64,000 nt of DNA. Origin: Capitulum mitella. Taxonomy: Eukaryota; Arthropoda; Thecostraca; Pollicipedomorpha; Pollicipedidae. Numbering within the stretch: position 1 is the first letter of the stretch; each line of letters opens with the position of its first letter. A program made the position numbers and the translations under genes. Under the pieces are notes generated by a model, which saw only the letters and a program-made list of their open reading frames with translations, searched no databases and was not told the origin of the DNA. Where the stretch lies: positions 13,738,144-13,802,143 of the forward strand of contig CP099849.1 of assembly GCA_030062745.1 (NCBI GenBank). Reading direction: 5' to 3'. Positions 34,530 through 45,567 of this stretch are shown here, piece by piece.

Positions 34530-35719
34530 TTAACCCGCGCACGACCGTCGGTCGGCCACGATCACGCTCGACTGGGGGAGGGGAAGGGGGCGGTTGACCG
34601 TCCTCTTCTAACTCATGAACGGTTGGTCGCACGATAAAAATAAGCGCGCCGTTGGAAAGCTTGTGACGAGTAGAGCTCGAATCTGGTCCCTTTTTTAGTT
34701 TTAGGTAATATGTAAGCAATTTACGTCCTATATATGTTTTCTCGAGCCGACTTTATGAGACCGAGAAACGGCCTGGATCTCAAGGACTGTGACCCACAAC
34801 GTCTAGGTAAAGGCACCACCGCATAGGTAAAGGTCCGCGGATGCCGATATACGTCTAATTTGTCTGATCCGTTCAATATACACGCCGAAATGTTGAGTTA
34901 AAGACACGGCAATTTTCACGCCAGTTGTCGGCCGCCGCCGCAGCCGTACGCAGTGAGAAATTAACGGGAGGTAATTTTAGCGTTCCGTTATTTTCGTGAC
35001 ATAAGCCTATCCATGTCAATTTTATTGATCTTAGTGGTTCTTGTGATGATTTCTCATGTTTAATTTTGGAACAATCTATTAGTTACCAATTTACACAAGT
35101 GACAGAGCCATATTCGCGAAAGCTTGCTTATTTCCAAAATATGCAATTTTTCAAACTTTTTGAGATTCTTGGTATTACTCGTACTTATGTCTGTGCAAGG
35201 CAGTTCTGCCATTTCCTACCCATTCTGAGTAATTCATCGCTAATTTTGAAGGTGGTACATTTTGGCTCACAACAGTTATTCGTGACCTGACCTCAGGTCA
35301 ATGGCTGGAAGGTACTGACACTCTGCCCATTGATGGTAACTAGATGTCTGCTTCACTCCACACTAAAAATGCTATGAAAAATTCCCCCAATTTCCGAAAA
35401 ATGAATGTCTTAAAAATGCGCTTCACCTTAGGTCAATGACCAAGGAAATTCCGAAAAATCCGAGATGGTAGATTCGTTGTATATATCAAAATCACTAATC
35501 CCTGAAAACCCTATTGTGATATCTTGTTTTCCGAAAAAGTTAGAGGGTGCTAAACATTTTTGGACATAGGTTTGTTTGACTTGACAAAAGGTGTAAAAAT
35601 GATCAAGCAAAAGGTAGACGAAGTTTCGTGGCGCTGTGTTTGTTCGTTCTCTCGCAATCTTAGGAAAACCTCGGGGGGGGGGGCCGATCAACTGCCCCCC
35701 GCAGCCGGGGACAAGTTAA
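34530..35719 (+). mobile_element. TTAACCCG family element, copy E2
   Basis: It starts TTAACCCGCGCACGACCGTC at 34530 and ends at TTAA 35716-35719 after CGGGGACAAG. It shares with E3 and E5 the words ACTCAYGAACGGTTGGT near 34610, GTTGGAAAGCTTGTGACGAG near 34650, TTTACGTCCTATATATG near 34720, GATCTCAAGG near 34775, and the GACCTGACCTCAGGTCAATG core near 35283. There is no transposase. The short overlapping frames at 35066-35290 and in the same place in E3 (36661-36885) and E5 (57274-57585) are similar only because the elements are; they are not genes. Confidence 0.8.
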
Positions 35720-35965
35720 TGCAGATTTCACCTTAGTGAGCAAGCTGGTGCTGTCGTTTTGATACTCCGTGTGACCAATGTGGGGATGTCATCCCTTGCA
35801 ACGCTATGCAACGTTCCGTGAACATGTGTAGCATGAACCAGATTTACTTGTGGGGTCATCAAGAGGTGTTAGACTAAAGCCACCAATATGCTGGCAATAC
35901 TTCGAGAACGAAACTCGCATATGTCCCAATAATGCATGTGCATGGCAATCGGAGCTATTTTTGCA
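35714..35965 (-). repeat. Dispersed repeat family F, partial copy F3
   Basis: Matches, in reverse orientation, part of the repeat at 23519-24260: TGCAGATTTCACCTTAG, then CCAATGTGGGGATGTC, then GTGGGGTCATC. It begins immediately at the right TTAA of the E2 element, so the E2 insertion may have cut it. Confidence 0.6.
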
Positions 35966-36148
35966 CTCAAGTCTTATTTTTGATCACCGTAATCATTATT
36001 AAGGCTTTATCCAAAATCAAAGGAGCTAAGAGCGTCCTTTGCACGCTTTTAGCAAGTGAGATTTCACACATGGCAGTCTCTCGGAAAAGTTTAGATCGAG
36101 GTGTTTGAGTATCAGCGTGTGTGTTCAAGCTTTGGTGCCTAGGGCCTA

Positions 36149-37372
36149 TTAACCCGCACACGACCGTCGGTCCGTTTGGAACATGCGCGACTGGGGGGGG
36201 GGGGGCAGTTGGCCGACCCCCCCTCTAACTCACGAACGGTTGGTCGCACGATAAAACATAACCATACCGTTGGAAAGCTTGTGACGAGTAGAGCTCGAAA
36301 CTGGTCTCATTTTTAGTTTTAGATAATATGTAAGCAATTTACGTCCTATATATGTTTTTTTCATAGCCGACTGCATGAGACCGAGAAATGGCCTGAATCT
36401 CAAGGGCTGTGACTAAAAACGCATAGGTAAAGGCACCAGCGCACAAGTAAAGGTCCGCGGATGCCGATACACGTCTAATTTCCCAGATTTCTTCAATATA
36501 TACGCCGAAACGTCAAGTTAAAGACACGGCAATCCTCGCACCAGCTGCAGGCGTGCGCTGCTGCCGTATGCAGTAACAAATTGACGGGAACATAATTTAA
36601 CGTACCTTTATTTTCGCAAAACAAGACGATCTATGTAAATTTTGTTGATCTTAGTGGTTCTTGTGTTGGTTTTTCATGCTCAGATTTTGGAAAAATTCAT
36701 TAGTTACCAATCTACACAATTGGCGGAGCTTTATTCGCGAGAGCCTGTTTATTTCCAAAATATGTTACTTTTTCAAACTTTTTGAGGTTCGTGGTATTAC
36801 TTACGTCTGTGCAAGCCAGTTCTGCCATTTTCTACCCATTCTGAGTAATTCATCATCGATTTTGAAGGTGGTACATTTTGGCTAACTGCAGTTATTGGTG
36901 ACCTGACCTCAGGTCAATGGCTGGAAGTCATTGATACTTTGCCCAATGACGGCAACTAGATATCTGCTTCACTCCACACTAAAAATGTTATGAAATATTC
37001 CGTCAATTTCCGAAAAACGACATGTGTTAAAAATGGGCTTGACCTTAGGTCAGTGACCCGGAAAATTCCAAAAAATCTGAGATAGCAGATTTGTTGCATC
37101 TATCACGTTCAATAACCCTGGAAGTACCATTGGGGTATCTTGTTTTGCGAAAAAGTTAGAGGGCGCTAAACTTTTTTGGACATAGGTCCGTTTGACCTGA
37201 CCTAGGTGAGGCACCCGACCCGACCTGAGGTCAAAATTTTGACGCGAGATGTAAAATTGATGGAGCAAAAGGTACACAAAGTTTTGTGACTCTGTGTTTG
37301 TTGGTTCTCTCGCAATCCCAGAAAAAGCTCAGGGGGCAGTCAACTGCCCTCGCCCAGTCGGAGACGGGTTAA
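36149..37372 (+). mobile_element. TTAACCCG family element, copy E3
   Basis: It starts TTAACCCGCACACGACCGTC at 36149 and ends GGAGACGGGTTAA at 37372. Both ends carry TTAA and inverted CCCG/CGGG. It is the nearest relative of E2, in the same orientation and only 430 bases away; the two differ by small indels and point changes. The core GACCTGACCTCAGGTCAATG recurs near 36899. Near 37195-37235 there are additional TGACCTGACC and GACCTGAGGTCA words. Confidence 0.8.
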
Positions 37373-38619
37373 TATAAATTATATACTACTAGATATATTA
37401 AAGCTCTAGGGCCTGAACAAGCCAGTCAATCGCGACACAAGTAGCACCATCAGGTACGCCGACTCAGCGGACAAATTGTGGTGTAGGTTTCGAAACGATT
37501 TGTGGCGTATTGTTAAACGTGTTGTTAGCGCCACACGTGCCATGTGGCGCTAACCGGACCTCTGTAGAATTCAATTAATCGCGGATACAGGTCAAGTAGC
37601 GGGAGCTGTTAAATCAAGACTTCAGGGCAACATGGATCCCACTTGTGAGTACAAGCTTTTGTGGTCGGTACCCACGTGCAATCCAAGAAGCGGTCCACAG
37701 GGATGTGTTTCGATTTGGACTCGGGGACTTCTGAGTGCCGTCAACAGTGACCTAGGCGGCTGACAGTTGGTGGGTAGATAGAACGTCACTAAGACTATCC
37801 AGGGGTCCCCCATGCGATGGTCAGGGGGTGCAACGGATCACGTGCAGCGCGCGTGCGACTGTTTTACACCCCGTGTCTCTTATGAGCCAACTGCCAGACG
37901 CAGACAGCGCAATTTGGTGCGATGAGGGTTTGGAAAGGCGGACGGGCAGCAGGGCGGATGGATTCAGGTCGAAGCGAGGGTGCAGCATGCAGGTGAAGCG
38001 CGTAGCGCATAACCGATTCACACTTCTTTGCCGCAAAACTACTGTATCTGGGATGCTAAAATTGGTGGACGTGACGTGATACGTGGCTTGATATATCCAT
38101 ACATGAGGCTGTTTGCATGCCAGTAATTTCATCCTGGTGTGTGCGGGACGTACGTGCTGAGGTGTGCCTGTTTGCGATTCAGGCCTTTGATTTAGGAATC
38201 GAAAGAAACAGGAAGAAAGGGAGGGAAGGCTTACGAACAGAAATGGAATGGAATAGGAATTGGAAAAAGGAATGGTTTAGGAATCGTTAATGCTGGAGCC
38301 GCCAAATTTTGTGGTGAGCTGCAAAATTGCAAATGCCCTCAGGGACTAACAGGATTTAGAGCATCAGTGGCAAGATGCCACCCATGTGACCGTGCAACTT
38401 GATGGACTTGCACTTGAACTCCGTTTGCGGTGAGGCGCACGATTCATTTCTACCTGTATGACGAGGAGAACAGGCGTCGGTTCATATTAGTAATGCTGGT
38501 ACTAAACGGGTGCACAGGTCTGCGTGAGGTATAAAACCCGATTTTGACCGCAAGCGGATTTTTAGAATCTTTGAGTCAAATAGACTCGAAAACATGCATT
38601 GAAAGACCCGTTCGCACTG
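37373..38619. other. Intergenic, no gene recognised
   Basis: Contains the perfect hairpin at 37524-37554 and a GGAAT-rich patch near 38200-38280. The frames at 37821-38132 (minus) and 37828-38079 (plus) overlap each other and lack motifs. Confidence 0.5.
37524..37554. repeat. Perfect 12-bp hairpin with 7-base loop
   Basis: GTTAGCGCCACA at 37524-37535 and its exact reverse complement TGTGGCGCTAAC at 37543-37554. Part of the word (TGTGGCG) also appears at 37501-37507. No gene adjoins it. Confidence 0.9.
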
Positions 38620-38866
38620 ACTCCAAAGTTGATCTAGCCTGTGACCTTCATGACGTCACGTCAGGTGAATCTCAGAATATGAGGTTCAGCTTCAGCTGTC
38701 TGAAACAATTAAAATGCAAACTTCAGTCCCGATTTAGTTTCCATTGTGGTTATGTGACTCAGGAGAAACGTGTTACTATTGTTGGTTTGAACTGCATGTG
38801 ACATCACCAGGCGCCCATAGCTAAGTTATATTGCAGAAGAACATACAGCTCGGTGCTAACAATTTC
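38620..38866 (-). repeat. Partial direct duplicate of the outer end of repeat F2
   Basis: The words GCAAACTTCAGTCCCGAT, then TTCCATTGTGGTTATGTG, then GTTGGTTTGAACTGCATGTG and ACATCACCAGGC match the stretch at about 39517-39615 in the same orientation. F2 is thus bounded on its left by a second copy of its own right end. Confidence 0.65.
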
Positions 38867-39640
38867 CGTTTAACTGAGCCAAATCAGGCCATTGGTACCC
38901 ATATAGATATATTTTTTATTTAATACATATTTTTTTGCATTTTCCGAACCCAGTGAGAATACATTTTTTAAAAGCAACTGAATACCTTGATTTTTTTAAT
39001 ACGGCCAGATAGGTTACCGAATTTTCTTGCAAAAAAGCACACGTGCAGCTTCCAGGGCAGTTCCTTCCAACACTGCAATATTCGTAGTTTGACCTTTGTT
39101 AGTTTTACGCAGGTTTCAGCTTAGCGAGTTAAGTGGTTCTGGTTGACCAGTATGGAGCTATTGGCCTTTGCAATGTTGTGCAGCTTTCCATGGAAGTGCG
39201 CAACACGGGGAAAACTGACTTGCATGTTGACCAGAGATGTTGGAGGTCATTAGCGTGCTCGAGGTATTCAGGGTTCGAAACTACAAAATGTTGCAATGTT
39301 TCATGTGCACGATAATTAGGCAATTTCAAATTTTGTACCTACGACTCTGAAAGCGCCTTTTTTAAATATCCGTGCCAAATGGGCCAGAAATTATGCACTG
39401 CATGGCACGTTATAACGGAGGCCAAATTCGACCCGAACTGTGGCCTTAACCCATTATGACCCTGGGTCAGATGGCATTTAGAATATGGGAGTGAGCTAAC
39501 AGGAACACATCGCTACGCAAACTTCAGTCTCGATCTACTTTTCATTGTGATTAGGCAGCTCTTGAGAAAGTGGCCACTTTTTGGGTTTGACCTGGCCTGT
39601 GACATCATCAGCGACCCAAAGTAATAAATGTATATGTCAC
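38867..39640 (-). repeat. Dispersed repeat family F, copy F2
   Basis: Reverse-complement match to 23519-24260 over its full length. Examples are TTTCAGCTTAGCGAGTTAAG near 39115, ACTACAAAATGTTGCAATG near 39281, and TTTTCATTGTGATTAGGCAG near 39539. No coding capacity. The class is unknown. Confidence 0.7.
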
Positions 39641-40287
39641 AGGATTGCAAGGTTCGGCGATGTCGATTGGCGTTTGAACCACCTGAATCGGCCTACTGAT
39701 TTCGAGATAGACGAGGGGGAATTAACGCCCCTCCGTCAATGCTAGCGTAAAAATTAGAGCATTTCTGCTTTAAGAAAGGCCAAAAACCCAACAAAAAGTA
39801 TCTTTAGGATCTATTCAGATCAGAATATTTGACCATCGCACACGGACACAAGTAATAGCCGCTTCAGTCAGACACGCAGTGTTCAAGTGCGGCTTTGCCT
39901 GCCTGCAGCAGATTTCGCTAGCTATTTTAGGGACTATCGTGTGAGCACTGCACCTCATTTGCGTCTGTTTATAACTGTAAGATGGGATCTTTTGACGTGT
40001 TTATACTCTAAACTCATATAATACGCATGTTCTTCACGAAATCTAGCGTTTCCTTCGACCGTTTTCACGCCTGGCTAACGCAGTTGAGACCTCTGGAAAA
40101 GCCACATCACGGCTGAGTGGACATTGGGACGACACATTGGCGTACACTGCTCGGCAAACTAAATTTTACCACAGCATGTCTTGGTGATTTTAGGTACGTA
40201 AGCGTGGTCTCGTGTTCATTTCCTTTCGCCCAGCATTGCACCCTCCTAACAAACTACCAGTCAGTCCCGAGTTGGCAGAACACCTCC
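39641..40287. other. Intergenic, nothing recognised
   Basis: No gene or repeat recognised. Confidence 0.5.
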
Positions 40288-40665
40288 GATGATCTAGCTG
40301 TGATTAAACAGAGGTCAGTATCCTTTGATGACGCAGCAGTGATTATCAAGACGTCACTGACATTTGATTACCTAACAGTCCGCCAGCGTGAGATCAGCAG
40401 AGGATCACTCATGACTCAACAGTGAAACTTCTGAGGTAAATGGCGTCCAGTGACCTAACAGTGATCAGCTCTGGTCAACGGTTCTCGATGACCTAACAGT
40501 GATCAGCCAGGGGTCAGTGACTTCTGATGACACAACAGTTATCAGCTCCTAGTTGGGAGAGGACCTCTGATAGCCACCAGTGTTCTCCAGGGGTAGGTAT
40601 GGGCTTCTGATGACCTATCATCGGCCAGCCAGAAGTCAGCACAAGACCCCTGATAACGGTGACCG
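40288..40665. repeat. Degenerate minisatellite, unit 37-45 bp, about 9.5 copies
   Basis: Units begin at about 40288, 40327, 40366, 40411, 40450, 40487, 40526, 40569, 40609 and 40652. The unit start is GATGACCTAACAGTGATCAG, or a variant. The second half of each unit carries a GGGGTCAGTGACTTCT-like word. The best-preserved pair is the sixth and seventh units. Confidence 0.85.
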
Positions 40666-42035
40666 TCCAAGGTGCATCAGACTTGAATTTTATGGTGACC
40701 CAAGGCGTGCTAACCCAGGACCACCAGAGGATATCTTACGAACATCAACAGCTGATTGTAGAATCCCAGCCCAAAGTGGATTTCCGTTTTTATAGATGCT
40801 TTCATGTAAATGCGGACGCGGTGTTTCCTGCACGGACCGGTTCTTACGGACCGGTTCTCGTCGCAGCAGGTCCTGACAGCGCTGGAGCGCTGTCGTGATG
40901 AGGCGCCGGAGAACCAGATCCAGAGACCATGGATATCGATCCTGTCCGCCTGTAAGCTCATTACGGGACCTCTGGCCGTCCCGGCCAAAATCAGGTCTAC
41001 TGCTGTTCGTGTGATCAAGACCCAGGACTCAGCGCCCGACTGTGGGAACTCAGTGTCGGTCACGAATGTATTCATGCTTCTTTTAGCGCCAAGTACGCGG
41101 AGATGCGCGACTTAGCAGGCTTCAGTATTTTCTTTAAACTCCTTGCGTGGGTATCAGTGCAGTTTCAAAGAAAGTATTCGTGGTACACAAAAGCTTTTAG
41201 TCAGTGGCCAGTGGCGAGCTTGTATCCATTCCCCAAATGTACATACATTATGTGCAGCAATAAATCCAACGCGAGCTGGTGACAAACATCAACTCCTTTT
41301 CGTTAAAAGCTGCGCGAGCTTCCCGAACCTTCCTTTTTTGCCAGAAGTTTTGAAGCCCCGGTACTGTTTGACACAAGCGCGATGCCGCAGGAACAGATTT
41401 TCAAGGAAATGCTTCCAGTGTTGTTTTTATGTCCTCCAGATTGGTCCATATCGATCAAAATATTGCGAAATGTAGAGAACACCAAATGTCTGACATAAGT
41501 TCTCTTCCGACATTCTTGCCAGTCGCAAGGGACGAAGACCTACGTTCGAACATACCGCTAACGCAGTAACTGTTCGCAAATTGCATGCACTACTGACCAA
41601 CGAAATGTCCTATAAAGGCATCATATTGCGACCATTCTATGTTTACGTCGTCGTCTTCATGTTGCGTAAGTGTGTAATTGCTGCGGGTGGTGATGTGAAT
41701 CGCCTGGTCAAATTGGTCAGATTATATCGGAACTGGTGTAGCATATTTTCCTTTGTATGACTAGTTGCCGGTAATGCAATTCCACAGCGAACTTCCCACA
41801 GTATTCTGCCCACAACTTTTCTCTCAGTCTCTCTGCTCACCTGTCTTTCTGTTTCTTCCTTCTGCATTCTTGTAGTGTTACATCCCTGCTGGGACCGGCT
41901 TTGCTTTCTCTTCGCATGTTGGGATGGGCCAGCGACAATGCGGCCTAATGAGCCTTGTAGACCCTAACCCCCTCATGGCCTGCCTCCACTCGCTTCCCTT
42001 GAAAGCTCGAATGACATCGAAGACTCGGCACGGCC
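40666..42035. other. Intergenic; 3' flank of the ODAD3-like gene
   Basis: Near 40834-40860 the 14-base word ACGGACCGGTTCTT is tandemly duplicated, followed near 40877 by the palindrome AGCGCTGGAGCGCT. The frames at 40710-41075 (minus) and 40810-41115 (plus) overlap and have no recognisable domain. On the minus strand I find no AATAAA or A-rich tail in the 700 bases after the ODAD3-like stop. Confidence 0.45.
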
Positions 42036-43727
42036 TTATGGTCTCTTCTTCCTGCTGAAGCCGGACTTCTGCTTGGCCTGGAGGATGACTTGCGCCTGTT
42101 GCTTGATGGCGGCTCGGGACGGCACGGCCGCGTCGTCACCGGTCGTGTCGCCGTCGTCCAGGCCACCGCCGAACGGCAGGTCGTCGTCTGCGTCGTCGCC
42201 TTCGACGACAGCGCGCGGCTTCTTGAGCCGCTCCTCGGAGCGCGTCATGAGGAAGCGGGCGGCGGCGGCAGCGCGCTGAGCCCGGACCGGGTCCGTATTG
42301 CCCAGCTGACCCATCAGCGCCTGCACGCCTGCGCCGGCCGCCGACAGCACGGTGCGCAGGTGCAGCTCCGTGTCGGTCAGGTCGTGCGGAGCCGGCGGTT
42401 GGATCAGGCCCTCGCTGGCGAAGACGTCCACCAGGTACTCCAGCAGCTGGCGCAGCCGCGACAGAGACTGCGTCACGCGGCTGTTGGCGGCGATGAGACT
42501 CCACCTGTTGCCGGCGGAGGCGTCCAGCGTTGTCTTGTAATCGCCTGAGGCGATCTTCAGCATTCTGCTCTCCTCCGATTCTGACGTAAAGCACAGCTCT
42601 GATCTGTCGCTGTTCAATTCCTCTAATGTTTTTAACAGCACTGCCTTTTTTGCCTCCAGCTCGTTTACGAATGCCTTGAGATGTTCAGATGTTGCTTCTT
42701 GCGCTTCGTATCGTGCCACTAATCCTTTGACGTTAATAGTCCCAGTGACCTGTTCCAATATTCTGAAGTCATCTTCAAAATTCTGCATGCATTCCTCCAA
42801 GCTTTCGTCATCTATGCTAGTGGACCATTTCGACTGCTGTGACATTACATGAGACAGTGGCATTGATTCCTGAGCAGCGAAGTAAGACTGCATATTTTTC
42901 CAAAGTACAGCGAAATCGTGCTTTTGTTCCTCGTTCCTTTTCTTCAGGTCATTTACTCGGTGAGCTCGCGCGTTTCTGACGTTGTGAAGATCGACTTCAG
43001 TTTTGAAAGCTGTTAAAGTTGCTGTCTCTTTGCTACTAACAGCTTCGGACGCGGCTTGCTGACACGCAGATAATTCGTCTTCACGATGTTTTAAAACTGT
43101 GTTCAGCATTTGGATGGATGTTTCGTTGGTAAGTGATTCAACTGACAGCTGGTCCCTGATGTGTTTATAAGTTCGCTGCAACATCTCTCCTTCTAGACGT
43201 TTCTTTTCAGCGTCACTAATGTGATTCTCCAGCGTCAAGCAGCTCGAGTCGCCCATCGGTCCCTCGAGCTCGAGATAAACAGCATCGTTGACCGCATCAT
43301 TGAACTCGCCAAACAGTTCTTTCAGATACTTACCCTTCTTTTTACGCTCATGTCGAAGCCAGTTGAGTTTCTTTTGCAGGTCGCAAAGCTTGTAGTCAAC
43401 GTTTTCGTTTATGTCTCGTGGTTCTCTTTCCCTAAATATGCTGCTCCCCGTGTGATGGTCACGAAGGGCTTGCCTCATGAGATACTCGTTCGTGCAGGGC
43501 AAGCGTGATGCAATGCGCTTTTGAAATACTTCGTTTCGCAACGTTTCAATCAGTGCGTCGTTTTTCGCGATTTCATCCTTGGTTTCTTCGGAATAGGATT
43601 TGGTTTTTCCTGCATGCATTTGAATAAGCTTTCTTAAATAATCCAGCGCGTCTTTAGGTGGAACCTTTAGTGTTCCGACAAACTTATTTTTCATGAAACA
43701 TGGTCTCGTTGAATTCCACTGTTTCAT
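42036..43727 (-). CDS. ODAD3: Outer dynein arm docking complex subunit 3-like (CCDC151) coiled-coil protein, intronless
   Basis: The frame encodes 563 residues without interruption. Vertebrate ODAD3 is about 595, so this is near full length. ODAD3 is part of the complex that anchors outer dynein arms to the doublet microtubules of motile cilia and sperm flagella. Family evidence: the N-terminal coiled coil (residues 34-70, with IQMHAGKTKSYSEETKDEI) aligns with the family's IQLLEGDRK-type helix. The diagnostic centre at 326-342 reads VTGTINVKGLVARYEAQ, matching the (V/A)TG-x6-LV-x-RF-x-AQ pattern of ODAD3, followed by a Leu/Glu/Lys helix. The basic C-terminus (SRAAIKQQAQVILQAKQK, then SRKKRP) mirrors the family's RASLK...SRRS ending. 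An acidic Asp/Gly stretch (510-532) precedes it. The ATG at 43727-43725 follows an upstream in-frame stop. The last 450 bases are much more GC-rich than the rest. Paralogues ODAD1 and CCDC63 are less likely. No poly(A) tail or target duplication shows retroposition. Confidence 0.8.
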   Translation of the reverse strand: MKQWNSTRPCFMKNKFVGTLKVPPKDALDYLRKLIQMHAGKTKSYSEETKDEIAKNDALIETLRNEVFQKRIASRLPCTNEYLMRQALRDHHTGSSIFREREPRDINENVDYKLCDLQKKLNWLRHERKKKGKYLKELFGEFNDAVNDAVYLELEGPMGDSSCLTLENHISDAEKKRLEGEMLQRTYKHIRDQLSVESLTNETSIQMLNTVLKHREDELSACQQAASEAVSSKETATLTAFKTEVDLHNVRNARAHRVNDLKKRNEEQKHDFAVLWKNMQSYFAAQESMPLSHVMSQQSKWSTSIDDESLEECMQNFEDDFRILEQVTGTINVKGLVARYEAQEATSEHLKAFVNELEAKKAVLLKTLEELNSDRSELCFTSESEESRMLKIASGDYKTTLDASAGNRWSLIAANSRVTQSLSRLRQLLEYLVDVFASEGLIQPPAPHDLTDTELHLRTVLSAAGAGVQALMGQLGNTDPVRAQRAAAAARFLMTRSEERLKKPRAVVEGDDADDDLPFGGGLDDGDTTGDDAAVPSRAAIKQQAQVILQAKQKSGFSRKKRP

Positions 43728-45567
43728 GTTTATTTTTAGAGTGGATCGATCTGTTTTTCAACCTCAGAACTTTAATTTTTTTAGCTGATTTGATCGCAAG
43801 GCGTCGCGCTTCGAGTCAATCCTTCATCATGTGCGCAAATGGCATAAACCCCATTAGGATACCCATCCACCACCCCAATTCAACGCCCGTGAACCCCGTG
43901 AACAAGGTGCAATTAACTGCAATAAACACGGGAGAGAACTGAGGACAGCTGCATTTATCTGCCAAGCACGTGATGTTTCCTAAGACACTTGTGGCTAGCA
44001 AGTGCATTCGACGAAAAGCTCCAAAATAGCTTGAACCAAAGTATCTAACGACTGACTGGCAATGTGAGCCAGCCCCACAAATCAAGAAAATTACACGGCA
44101 ACGGGAAAGGAAGAAAAATATTCAGTAGCCCGTCCCAACCTAGCCGCAACGTTTGAGGAAACAGACAAGAATATTGCTTTAGTGTTTAGTGACCCTTTAG
44201 TTAAGTGTTAGCTTAAGACGTAATCCGGCTTATCCGGTTAAGTCTTAGGAACATAATGTCTGAGTAAAGATATAGCCTATTTCTTATGCAATACTCTGCA
44301 GAACTATGGCGTAATCCGGACATGCTTTGGACATCGTTACATGCTTAGTGAATAGTGCAAAGGTCCGTTTCAAATCACTTTTAGGGATAAATATAATTTG
44401 CCAAGGCGATACTACAGGACCTCACCATTCCAAATCGTTTCCTTTTCTTGACTCCAGTGATAAATCACATATCAGACGGTCTGATTTTCGATAATGTTCC
44501 CTTTTATCTAACCAAATCTCGACGATCACAGTGACAGCTTCACACAAGAGTCAGAACCTTGGGCTGGTTTTCTGCTTCATTTGGAGTATAATCTGACAGT
44601 AATGAAACAGAATATAATGAAATATAGCAAGTAAACGGAAAACGCTTGACAGAACAAGCTGAACCTCTGCTGTCGATGTCATACAATCCCCACGACTTAA
44701 ACACTGCCGGAGACGACGGCTGCGAGCTCTGAGATAGATGATATCATACTGATACGGTATGATTACGACAGATAGATATAACAGATAACCATTACGGCAA
44801 CAAAAGGTTTCCTGCGAGACCAAATGTAAGCAACCAAGGCCACTCATTTGTTCAGCGGAATAAAGGATCAGTTATTTACGGTTGTAATGTACAAATCTGA
44901 GAAAAATTCTAGGATATCAAATGGACGCGAAAACAGAATGTAATCTGCCGAATTAACGTTGTGTGAAAAATACAGAATTAACATGTTAATTGTTTTGGGT
45001 TTTATGGATTGTAATGCGGGAATGTAATTAGTCCTTTTCGTCAGGTAATGGTACGTATGCGTCACACTTTTTCAGCTGCCTTCCACTTGGGCCTGAAGCT
45101 CTGATTCAAGTCCCCGATCCGCACTGGATATTCACCTTCTCATCCTTTGTAAACCCCATCGTTGTCCTCGAAACCCATTCTTTCCGGCAGAATCCAAGTG
45201 ACACTCAAACCTGCCTCCCCCATCCCATAGCTCTGAGATGACCAGAACTGGTCGAAAGGGTCGAAATTCACAACCAGACCGAACCGGAAAGGTCACAGCA
45301 GCAGGAAACTTGGGGCTATATTACGACTCCGTCGCCACTGGAGACACACAAGAAACATACGGAAACCGGGAACAAGAGAAAACAAAATAAACAGAGCGCC
45401 TGCTCACCAGAAGAGCAATAGACACGGTGCGGGCTTGGAAAACAGTCTGCGCACCTGATCTGTTGGTGACCGTTATCGAAGAACGTAACGAGCGCAGCAT
45501 ACTCGTAGCACCATGGGCGGCGCTACGATTTTTCGCTGGGAGGGGGTACACGAGAAGCTCCATTGTT
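43728..45567. other. Intergenic, including the likely 5' flank of the ODAD3-like gene
   Basis: No gene supported. On the minus strand just upstream of the ODAD3-like ATG, an in-frame TGA occurs within 40 bases. I see no convincing TATA or initiator. A TTGAAAAACAG word about 30 bases upstream could be a weak splice acceptor. Confidence 0.4.

Noticed and set aside
42090..42594. 152-codon frames on both strands at the end of the ODAD3-like gene
   Set aside because: Out-of-frame shadows of the GC-rich C-terminal coding part.
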